From Triparma columacea (taxonomy: Eukaryota; Sar; Bolidophyceae; Parmales; Triparmaceae), in contig BRYA01000222.1 of NCBI GenBank assembly GCA_030267965.1, positions 1-13,462 of the forward strand: a stretch of DNA of 13,462 nucleotides. Direction: 5' to 3'. A model generated the notes under the pieces. It did not search any database. It was not told the origin of the DNA and saw only the letters and a program-made list of their open reading frames with translations. Below, piece by piece: positions 1-8,500 of the stretch; position 1 is the stretch's first letter; each line of letters opens with the position of its first letter. The position numbers were made by a program, and so were the translations under genes.

Positions 1-1964
1 TCGAGCGACTGCATAGCCAGGCCGTTCATCCTCTTGGCGACGTGCTTGAGGGGGTTCGGTCCCCCCCCCCCACCCCCCCCAACGAACCGGACCAGCATCG
101 GAGACCTCGACCCCCCCCCGAAGCTCCCGAACGAGTCTATCTGGCTGTACCTCCTCTTGCTGTTGAACTTCTTGAACTCCTCGTTCTGCAGCACCGGCAG
201 AGGCGTCTGGGAGACTGACAGCTGGCGGCCCGATATCCACTCGTGCATCATCGCCTCGGTGGCCGTGGGACGCATCTTGTCGTCCACTAGGAGGAGCTGC
301 CGCACAAAGTCCTTGGCCGCGGAAGAGATATCGGACCAGTGGGACTGTGGGGGGGGGGGGGGGAGGAACGTTTGCCTTAGTATAAAAGAACTTTTCGGCT
401 CCACACACAAAGTTCAGACAAAATCTGCCGCGCCTATTCTCACCTCCGGAAACTCCACGTCGTGGTACTCTCCGTCTTCGAACGGCGGAAATCCGCACAG
501 CAGGATGTACAGAACCACCCCCAGGCTCCAAATGTCCACGGGTGTACCGTACCCCCCCCCCAGCTCGACCTCTGGGGCAGTATAGTAGTCGCTTCCAACC
601 CTGGTGTAGGCCCGGGAGCGGAGGCGGGTGCGGAGTACCCCGGTGCCGGTAGCAGGGGAGGCGGAGGGGGAGTGAGACTCGGAGAGGACGGACTTGAACA
701 TTGGGGACGAGGCAAAGATGGGCTGGTCGGGGGATTCTGTGTTGGAAGCTGGAGAGGACGTGGAGCCGAGGATGCGGGAGGGTAGAGAAGGAAGCTCAGC
801 AGCGGTCGGAGGCAGCGGCGGCCGAGACGAGTGGAAGGAGGAGTTGGGGGATTTGTCGGCGGGGGCAGGGGGAGCCTTATCGTAGAGAGTGGGGGTGGGG
901 GTCAGGGGGTTCTGGGCGGTGGTGTGGGCGCCGGCGGCAACCTGCGCCTCGAGTGCAGCGTCTGCAAGCGTGGAAGCGGCCAAATTCTCAAAGCTGCTGC
1001 TGTTGCTGTTGCTGTTGCTGTTACCCAAATTCTGAGCGTAGTGGGCCTCAAAGGTGGTCGTTGTCGCAGGGCTGAAGGTTCCAATCCCTCCCGCCCCGCT
1101 TCCGGTGACCCTGAGGATTCGGGCGAGCCCGAAGTCGCTCAATTTACATGAAATATCGTCATCCTTCTCGAGGAGGAGGATGTTCTCAGGCTTGATGTCC
1201 CTGTGGATTATACCCTTGGAGTGCAGGTACTCAAGGGCTTGCAGGAGGTTGAATATGATCTCAGAGGCGTCCCTCTCGCTAAGGGGGGAGCGAAGCGACG
1301 ACAGGGGGAGCGAAGCGACAACAGGGGGAGCGAAGCGACAACAGGGGGAGCGAAGCGACAACAAAGGGTCTTAAGTTAGAAGAAGTCATTGCGTGCACGA
1401 TGTGTACTCGATGTCATAGCGTGCTCGATATCATTGCACGCGCAATGCTATCACCTTCACGTCCTTCACGTCCTTCTCGTCCACTCCCTCACCTATACGC
1501 TGACTTTGTCATGACACGGTCGAAGAGCTCCCCTCCCTCACAATACTGCATAACGAGGAAGATTTCAGTGTCCGTCTCGAATATGTCGTAGAGGTCAACG
1601 ATATTCGGGTGCTTCAACTTTCGAAGCAGGAGAAGCTCCGAAAGCAGCCTGCGTTCCCTAAAGACCTCGTGCTTCATGATGCACTTGACAGCGACTCTTT
1701 GTCCTGTCATCTTGTTCTGTGCAACCCTTACCATGCTGGGGTGTGTGGGGAGGAGGTTGGGGAGGAGGAGGTATTGGTTTAAGTAGGCCTAAACGAGTCT
1801 GTGTGTAGTTAATGGCCCGATGGTTGGGCTTACCTCGATGCGCCATGTCCGATAATCTGTCCAAAATCATACTCATCAACTATATTACGTGTAGCATCAG
1901 CTGATGTTACTCTAACTATTTTGGAGGGTTTTAATGTGCTACTTAAACTAAGTGGTTTTGGCAT
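1..1964 (-). CDS. CAMK-group Ser/Thr protein kinase, four exons, 3' end beyond window
   Basis: This is a protein kinase that phosphorylates Ser/Thr using ATP. Exons on the minus strand, all joining in frame: 1964-1834, 1735-1493, 1278-444 and 344-1 (517 residues, still open at the edge). The first exon gives the glycine loop G-H-G-A-S-S-M-V (39-46). Next come VAVK lysine K61, alpha-C glutamate E77, catalytic loop HRDIKPEN (D152), DFG (D173), APE (359-361), DIWSLG (D373) and the final RP arginine (R428). HPNI, GGELFD, SERDA and GFPPF are typical of CAMK kinases. After the fold, [11 protein letters not shown] resembles CaMK-type regulatory tails. Glycine-rich runs encoded by G8-G11 follow. About 155 extra residues sit between DFG and APE. 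The start ATG at 1964 has A at -3 but is tentative: the frame stays open to a stop near 2016, and another 5' exon cannot be excluded. A substrate cannot be named. Confidence 0.85.
345..443 (-). other. kinase intron 3 (99 nt)
   Basis: The donor CCGGAG|GTGAGA and acceptor CCCACAG|TCCCAC join F-P-E to S-H-W-S-D-I-S in phase 0, matching the usual CAMK spacing between the GFPPF loop and the helix with the terminal Arg. The pyrimidine tract before the acceptor is a run of 15 C on the sense strand (349-363 as G on the plus strand). Confidence 0.8.
1281..1360 (+). repeat. 20-bp minisatellite, four exact-period copies
   Basis: Four head-to-tail copies of a 20-bp unit, acagggggagcgaagcgaca, start at 1281, 1301, 1321 and 1341. 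Copies 2-4 are identical; copy 1 differs at a few positions. The array lies in kinase intron 2. In the sense direction its last copy supplies the C-rich tract and the TTAG acceptor; the other copies read TGTTG there and cannot act as acceptors. Confidence 0.95.
1387..1447. repeat. imperfect inverted repeat in kinase intron
   Basis: The arm cattgcgtgca (1387-1397) can pair with tgcacgcgcaatg (1435-1447), leaving a two-base CG bulge and a loop of about 37 nt. It could fold in the intron RNA and bring the donor side closer to the minisatellite. Function is unknown. Confidence 0.5.
1736..1833 (-). other. kinase intron 1 (98 nt)
   Basis: The donor GAG|GTAAGC and the acceptor CACCCCAG|CATGG join the glycine-loop exon to the lysine exon with a split Ser codon (AG + C). 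Without this intron the kinase would lack its glycine loop, because the downstream frame alone begins at an internal Met (1734). The intron 3' half on the sense strand is almost entirely C and T. Confidence 0.8.
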
Positions 1965-2576
1965 TCTTTTAAACCTCAAACCTCCACCCACCGTTGGAGA
2001 CCTTGACCTTTAACTCAAACAGCTCTCAAAAACCACTCTAAATACCGCTATTATTCCCTAATTGCTCCCCAATTACTCCCTCAACTTTAACTACCGTGCA
2101 ATATACTACTAACGACTCCTAACACGCGTTATTGGGACAACTATTGCCAAAGATTTTGATAAATGCAAAATGTGAAAGATCCATCAAAACCTTGCTCAGA
2201 GAGCCGAGTCCCCAGCCCTGTGGAGAGGCAGAGACCCAATACATTCCATCCATATTCAGGTGCCAGTCACCGGTGAGATAGACACGATTACGACTCGGAC
2301 CACTCGGAGATCCAATTTCCCTACATTTAAGCCGCATTTCGTCACCTCCTTGTCAAGAATCATGAAGCAAATTTGACTTGGGCGACAGTCTCGAGCCATT
2401 TTTGGTTGGTTTGGTTGCCTGGGCTCGACCGGGAGCAGGTTTTGGGGACAAGAATCTCTTCTGACCCCCCCCCCCCCCTCCCCCCCCGCGCGCTGTTCCC
2501 ATCGCCTTCACAACAGTGTATGACCCTCAGTAGACGCGTAAAACTACACTTAAAGAGAAGCAACAAGAGCAAGAGG
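1965..2576. promoter_or_regulatory. divergent intergenic region between kinase and two-span membrane protein genes
   Basis: The two flanking genes point away from each other, so this 612-nt stretch should hold both promoters and 5' leaders. No TATA box or known element stands out. Its left part (2006-2128) is markedly G-poor on the plus strand (8 G in 123 nt). Its right part has a C14-T-C8 run (2465-2487) followed by CTTCACAACAG (to 2516), which looks like a 3' splice site and may end a leader intron of the plus-strand gene. A minus-strand frame of 72 codons (2337-2119) has no recognisable similarity and is not called. Confidence 0.5.
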
Positions 2577-4321
2577 ATGGGGAGAAGGACGGGAAAGCGG
2601 CAGAACTACTTCATGGACTCGGAGAGGTGAGCAAGATCAACTGCAATATGGGACAGCACAGATTCATCGACTTCCCCATGGCCCGCTCACCAACCTCCCA
2701 AACAAACGTCCTCCCCTCCAACCCACAGGAGCGTTGGCACGCCTCAACTCTGCACCTTCCTGATTGCCCTCGCAATGATGGCCTACGGAGGTGCCATGAT
2801 CGGCAGGAGCTACGACCACCAGCACGAGAAAATCGAGGGGGAGTATATGGCCCACCTTAAGAACTGGTCATATGCGCAGGTGAGAACGAGGATAGAGTGA
2901 GGATTTAATGCGCAAAAGGGACTCAATACGCAAGAGTGAACAGAACCAACAAATCTGCCCTCTCTCTAACGTTTTCCATCCCCCCCTCCCCCCCCCCCCT
3001 TTCGCAGGAGGAATTCTCAAAGTCCACCTTCACTCTGCGCTATGATGCTACCCCCGAGATTCGGGACCCAACCCCGATCTCCCTTCGGGCCAACACTAAG
3101 GACGACAAGTTCAGCCAAATCGTGGCCAGCAACCACCTCCCCAGCTACACGAACTTCAACTTTGAGACCCCCCCCTTTGGTCTCCCCAATGGGACCGTGG
3201 CAATGCCGCTCTTCGGCGAAGGAAGCGTAGACAGTAGGGTGGAGTTCAAATTGGAAGCAAGCTGGGGGGAGGAGGTGACCAACACGCTCGACCTAGGAGG
3301 CTGGAACGTAGCGAAGATGAAGGCGGTCAGGTGAGAAGGAATTTCATTTCATTCATCCCTTTCATTTTAGTTTTAGAGTGACAAGAACTGCGACCGACAA
3401 CGCTCTTTCTCAACCTCCTCACCAACAAACCTCCCCCCTCCACTCCCTCCACTTCCTCCTCCACCCCTTTGCCTCGTTCAAAACCACAGGGCACAAACAC
3501 CCGCCCCTCAGACAAAGTGCCCAAACTCCCAGCACGGATCCTTCAACATGGACACCGGCCAATGCGACCTCTACTCCAGGCTCTACATGGTCTGCGTCCA
3601 AGTCAAGCTCAACAGGGAGACCAAGAAGTGGGAGCTTAACGCCCCCGTGGACGACAAGCCAAACAACTATGGGTGCGCGAGCACGAACGAGTGGGAGCCG
3701 AGCCTGTACAACAGAATCACGCCGGCGAGAAGGAGCCACCACAATGGGGACAGCATGGAGTTCAAGGTGAGGCGAAGGGCGAAAGGCATAGACTTGGCGG
3801 GCTGGGTCGTCTAAGCTGAGCCGGAAAACTAGAGGAAAGCAACCTGTAGCTAACTCGTCGCCACCCCCTTTTTGACAACCCCCCAAACCTTACCCTCGCA
3901 GAGTAATCCAGACTTCGACCATATCATTGTCCACGTGAGGCACGCGGAGGATCCCTTTCTTTACATAGAGGCAATGACTCAAGACAGACTGGACTTTGGG
4001 TCTAAGAGCGGCGACATCAGAAGCGTGGGGGGAGTCTTCTTCGTGGTGGGGGCGCTGCTGGGCATCCAGCCGTGCTACCTCATCTACGTACTGTGCAAGC
4101 GGAAGGACGACATGGACAGGAGGTTGAAACAGTACGAGAGGGTTATGGGGGATGACCTTGAGGAGGAATATGATGAGAATGGGGGGAGAGATGGGGTTGG
4201 TAGGCTGACGGAAAGGAACGGAGGAGGAGGGAGAGGAGGAGGAAGAGGAGGAGGGGAAGGGGGGTGGGTGGAAGAAGACGGGATCGAGTTGAGTATACGA
4301 GAAGGAGATGAAACTATCTAA
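2577..4321 (+). CDS. two-span membrane protein with cysteine-containing ectodomain, five exons, family not recognised
   Basis: Exons 2577-2626, 2729-2879, 3008-3330, 3490-3766 and 3902-4321 join in frame to 406 residues. All four introns are GT-AG: 2627-2728, 2880-3007, 3331-3489 and 3767-3901. A basic N-terminus precedes a first span (about 23-42, LCTFLIALAMMAYGG). A hydrophilic region of about 265 residues follows, with N-x-S/T sites (NWS, NGT) and four cysteines (TKC, GQC, MVC, YGC). A second span (about 309-332, GGVFFVVGALLGIQPCY) leads to a charged Gly/Glu-rich tail. Both ends are probably cytosolic and the middle lumenal or extracellular. The two-span plan with a disulfide-capable ectodomain recalls CDC50-type proteins, but I see no diagnostic CDC50 motif. 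Start chosen for its strong context (A at -3, G at +4); an in-frame ATG at 2520 would add 19 basic residues. Confidence 0.8.
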
Positions 4322-4508
4322 TTAAGACTCTTGCATCTACGACCGTTAACTTATTTTAAGAACGGAAAACCAGTGCAAGGCCGAGAGCAACGCTTATCTT
4401 AAGTACCTCCCAGCTTCCATTTCCTACGATGAAACTGGTCTCAGGGCCACTGAAACGTAGGTAGTTGCAGCGAAATGGGACAAAAGCAAAGCCAATTGTT
4501 GTATTTTA

Positions 4509-4537
4509 AACGATTCGTTATTAACAATCTTTGTTAA
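4509..4537. repeat. two adjacent short palindromes
   Basis: AACG-ATT-CGTT (4509-4519) is followed directly by TTAACAA-TCT-TTGTTAA (4521-4537). Each is a perfect inverted repeat with a three-base centre. They lie 190 nt after the stop codon of the two-span membrane protein gene. They could be protein-binding sites or RNA hairpins, or chance in AT-rich DNA. Confidence 0.4.
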
Positions 4538-4759
4538 GCGTACAGTCGCTTGACCGAGTAAAGCTGGTCACTCAGATATTGTTGTGCTACCAGGAAAGAG
4601 CAGTAACCCCAAATATACCCAAACCTTATTTTTGTTCGGCACCATTAATTGCGGGTTTATACAGCACCGTGTACGAGTATCTATTGCTTCTCCCTAATAA
4701 GAACTTTTCATCGTTCGAGAGGTGGTTCATAGCTTCAGAGTGAGCTCTCCTATTCTCGA

Positions 4760-4930
4760 AGCATCGGGAGGAAGGCCTTGGAAGACTTGTGGAGGGGAGG
4801 GAAAGCGAGGGGACGAGACAAAGGTAAGGAGAGAGAGAAGGCGAGGGGCGTGTAGAAGGCGGGGACAGAAGAGGGATCGGTGGGGAAAGAGGATGGGAGA
4901 GAGAAGCAGGAGGCACAGCGGAACATGGCC
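4760..4930 (+). other. purine-rich tract
   Basis: Most of this stretch is A and G on the plus strand (runs such as ggaggggagggaaagcgagg). The minus strand therefore shows long Pro/Ser/Leu-rich open frames that are composition artefacts. It overlaps the donor of the candidate leader intron. Confidence 0.6.
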
Positions 4931-5106
4931 AACTTCCTTGTTTCTTGGGTGGGTTTGGGACCGATTTGGGGGATTTGGATGAATTTTTCATCAACTAAGC
5001 ATTTTTTCAAAGTGGAGGGCTTGTGGCGACGGTTGCACGCGAATTATTTTCGAACTATCTAATTCACTCCCTTTTCCGGTCTGTTGATTTTTTCGCGCTC
5101 CCGCAG
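4824..5106 (+). other. candidate leader intron upstream of the giant gene
   Basis: The donor AAAG|GTAAGG and acceptor CCCGCAG|GC, preceded by a 40-nt pyrimidine-rich tract, match the splice sites of the other two genes. Joining them leaves the frame open (R-L-L-L-D-C-E-M) with a TGA at 4741-4743 and no upstream ATG. Either the exon is noncoding, or a still earlier exon supplies a start codon. Confidence 0.5.
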
Positions 5107-5125
5107 GCTTCTGTTGGACTGTGAG

Positions 5126-5545
5126 ATGAATAACCATGAAGCTCTGCTCGCTGAGAGGGAGGAAGAGATCGTGCAGCTAAAGGCTATAACAACAAAACTG
5201 TCTGCCGACCTTACTGCTGCCGCATCTTCCGCCAACGAAGTTGCTGCCGCCGTCAAGGACGCAGCAGGCGAGGGCGCAACTGCAGCTGGCATTGTCACGG
5301 TTGTAAATGACCTTGCCGTCACCCTTAGGGCCGCTGCAGATCGTGCCGCAGCTCACGGGCGTGCCGCCGACCGCGTTGAGACTATCGAGGTAGCGCAGCG
5401 CCGCGCCGATGTCCCCAAGGCCACCGAAGACTATGTTGACGCCCCTGAGGTTGCCGCAGAGAATACTGCCGCCCCTGAGGCCGTCGATGACTCTGCTGCA
5501 GCCCTTGATGGTGGCATGGACGATAACACCACCCACCCTGCCCTA
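5126..5545 (+). other. N-terminal charged/coiled-coil and Ala-rich linker of the giant protein
   Basis: Residues 1-50 have heptad-like spacing of Leu, Ile and Ala among Glu, Arg and Lys (LLAEREEEIVQLKAI). A stretch of about 90 residues dominated by Ala, Asp, Glu and Val follows, with no hydrophobic core pattern. It is probably a short coiled coil plus a disordered linker. There is no signal peptide, so the START-like part should be cytosolic. Confidence 0.6.
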
Positions 5546-8500
5546 GATAAGATAAAAGACAAGCAATATCAAGCCCACGAGGAGATGGTGGGCGTGCTTG
5601 TCAAGCGCGGTGCTGTTGAAGGCATCATTGAACAATCGTGGGATACTAAGAGAGCGAATGTCGGCGTAGTCGTTCATGACGAGCAGAAGCTTGTCCTCGA
5701 TTATATTCTCACCGACTGCAATTCAGGAGTTTTCCGACGCACCACTATCCATAGGGAGAAGGGGGATAGGATTGTATTTTGGCAACATTTCCTGAAAGGA
5801 ACGAAAGTTGTCAACTACCTCCTTAGAATCAAAGCCGTTCGTCATGAAGGCTCGGGCCAGTGTGTCGCAATAGAGTCGGAGGACGAGAAAAACATACCGA
5901 AGGAGGCAAAGATGAAACTTGTAAGGATTGCGACTTCTATGAATGCACTGAGAGCGAGGATCGAGTGTGAGATCAGGCTTGGGAGCTACGAATATGGACA
6001 AACCGCGCTTACTCTTGTTGGAATGTTGGAAGTCGAGGAGGTCGAGGGGAGTGCCTCAGGAACTCCAGGCTCACCAAGTCCAGGCAAAGGGGTGTTTCAT
6101 CAGAAATCTAAAGGTATCAAACGGAGCAAAAAATCTGGGCTAATGGAGAGTGTGGGGGGGGGGATAGAGGACGTCAACACCATTTACGCGTCAATCAAGG
6201 GTCTGGTGGAGGAGATCGAGAAGAACTTTCACAAGCCTGAGGTGGTTGATGAGAGGAGGAAGAAGCACTTTGTGGAGGAGGTTATTCCAAGTCCGCCTCC
6301 GCTGACAGTAGAGGAGGAGAGCATGCTAGATGGTGTTGGAGGGTTGGAGAATGAACTGTATAAGAAAGGAAAGAGAGTCAAGGGGACATTGAAGGAGGGA
6401 GTGGACAAGTTCCTGTGGAGAGAGGGAAACAAAGTGTGGGCAGCCTTTGGGGTCACTGTGGACAAGTCAGCACAGGGTGTATTGGCAGAGCAATTTCACC
6501 TTGACACATTTGTGAGGTCAGAGGAGCACTTCGAAAATAATGGGAACTTACCAAGAGTGATCAGGAATGGCATTGATGGAACTAGAAGCATGCACTGTCA
6601 TGTTGGCGTGAAGGTCCCTGCCGCCACCAATCGACTATTTCAGAATTGGTTTGTGTGGAAGGAAGTCAAACTTGAGAATGGGCGGACTTCATATATGTTA
6701 GCTTATGTGCCACTGACAGAGTACCCTGGAGGAGGCTTCAAGGACCTCAGTAAGGAAGGATTTGTGCTGGCAGAGACTACAGGTGCCTACTTCTTTAACG
6801 AGATTGCTCCAAATGTCTGTAGGGTGACACGTATTCAGACAGTTGATCTGCATTTCAAAGTCCTTCAAAAGACACTGATGGACAAAGCAATTGACCACCT
6901 TGCAAAGAATGAGCTAGTTGAGGCCAACAGTTTGCAGGAGAAGTTCAGAAGGAATGGAAAGAAGGTTGACGCTGAGGTCAGGGGGGTTCTGGTGGAGAGG
7001 ATGAGGGAGGACATTGAGTTGGAGGAAGACCAAAAAGAGGCATTTGATGAATTGGAGAGACTCTTTGGTGATGAAAAGGGAGAATGGAAACCACTTGGAT
7101 CACCAGATGAGGGAGTGAAGATGAAGATCAAGTACGAGCAGCAGGAGAGAGGAAAAAATACACTTTGCTTTGGAAGAGCTGAGTGTGCCGTTGACTGTTC
7201 TGCCGAAGAAGCAGCTGCTTGGATGTTTGACTTCTGCAGTAGGGAAAGAACGGCCAGCAACAAGAGAGAAGGGGATCTTGCAAGACTAGAGATACACAAA
7301 GGGGAGGAAAGACTCAATGAGAAGCGCGTCTCAGTAATCAAGAAACTCCCAATATTCCTCACCAATCGAGAATTTACGAACAGAATGATTTGGAGAAGGA
7401 AAACAAAAGAAAGCATTTCTATTGCTGCATATCCAATAGATGATAAAGTGGATTATGGAGGCAACATTGGTGCAGTCATCATAGGAACAGCAAAGGCCCT
7501 CTTCACTGCAACCAATATTGAGGAAGTTGGTGGCATTCCCCAGTGCAAAGTTATTTTACTACAATACGTAGATGTAAAAGCCTTCGTGCCTTTAAGAATT
7601 ATGAATAGAAAGATGCCAAATAGCCTGAGCACTGTTGCTCAATTAAAAAGATCTTTAGAGAAAGATGATGAGATAGACAGAGCTGTGCTGGCTTCCCTTG
7701 TCTATACCATAAAACACGAGCCCCAAGACTACACTGATGAGGAAACTACAACAATAAGGAGAGCAGAAATATTTGGCAGGATGTGCCAGCAAAGTATAAA
7801 CTTAGATACTATTAAAAGTCCTGATGACAGGGTTACTATGAAATCAATCCATGTAAAAGGGGAACTCTCTGGTACCTGTTCTGCCACCACAATAGTTGAT
7901 GCAAGCGTTGAAGAGTGTATAGGGCATGTGATAGCAGGTCTAAACAGTCGCTCAACAATGAGTGGTCTGAAGAAAGTAAGAACAGATTCGGTCGTGGAGC
8001 GAATAAATAGCCATTCTCTCTACTACTTCCTGACAAAAGACCTTGGTGTTCCAGGTCTTTCTAAGCGTCAATGGAGAAGCAAGATTATTTGGCATAGAAA
8101 AGGTGATGGTACAGCAGTGATTTCAGCTGAAGACACTCAAGATCTACTTGAACGATGTCCGGTCAAACCCGGGAACATGTTGGCTCATGCTCGCACTGTT
8201 TGGTTACTAGATCCACTCAATCCCATTGGTAACATACCTCAGACTACTGCTACATTCATTGGAAAGATTGACATTGCAGGTATTACCACATCAGTCCCAT
8301 CTTCAATCGTGCAATCACTGACAACGGGCTTTTTAGATGGCGTCTCAGTAATGCGGAATACTCTTGATAAGAGCAAGGAAATTGATGCTTTCAACAGGCA
8401 GCAGCTCATCAAGAAGATAGAAAGTCACAAGAAGTTGAGCTCAGAGAGCTTCGCTAAAAAATTCAGAGAGGCTGAAATAAAGCAGAAGGTTAAAGGCGCT

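Larger units (their letters stand above)
1279..1492 (-). other. kinase intron 2 (214 nt), with repeats
   Basis: The donor TATAG|GTGAGG and acceptor CCCCCCTTAG|CGAGAGG restore the canonical CAMK string S-A-Y-S-E-R-D-A across the junction, again splitting a Ser codon. It is twice as long as the other two introns of the gene. It carries a four-copy 20-bp tandem repeat that abuts the acceptor, plus an imperfect inverted repeat. Confidence 0.8.
4322..5125. other. intergenic region and probable 5' leader of the giant START/XKR-like gene
   Basis: No coding signal is convincing here. Positions 4322-4740 are mixed sequence with twin short palindromes at 4509-4537. Positions 4760-4930 are purine-rich on the plus strand. 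A good donor (ACAAAG|GTAAGG, 4824) and a good acceptor (TTTTTTCGCGCTCCCGCAG, to 5106) suggest a 283-nt intron just before the giant gene. The frame that would join onto it is open from 4744 to 4823 but contains no ATG, so the upstream exon is most likely untranslated. Confidence 0.55.

Noticed and set aside
61..119. Frameshift suspected at the C11/C8/C9 homopolymers near the left edge
   Set aside because: Counting the bases shows the kinase frame stays open through all three runs (Gly-rich, then [12 protein letters not shown]). A sequencing slip remains possible but is not needed.
34..1374. Several plus-strand frames opposite the kinase
   Set aside because: They are Gly/Arg/Pro-rich shadows of GC-rich kinase exons. 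The minus strand carries every kinase motif and consistent splice sites.
2119..2337. 72-codon minus-strand frame between the kinase and the two-span protein gene
   Set aside because: It has no recognisable domain, no good donor leading to the kinase exon, and a length compatible with chance. It could be an upstream exon, but nothing supports it.
4423..4461. CCTACG...CGTAGG inverted repeat after the two-span protein gene
   Set aside because: A six-base stem with a 27-base loop is expected by chance and has no supporting context.
4626..5010. Overlapping minus-strand Pro/Ser/Leu-rich frames
   Set aside because: They are the antisense of the purine-rich tract. Two overlapping frames with the same bias indicate a composition artefact.
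5084..5125. Possible extension of the giant protein to 5084
   Set aside because: The codon at 5084 is TTG, not ATG, and this segment is the pyrimidine tract and CGCAG of a likely 3' splice site. The first real ATG is 5126.
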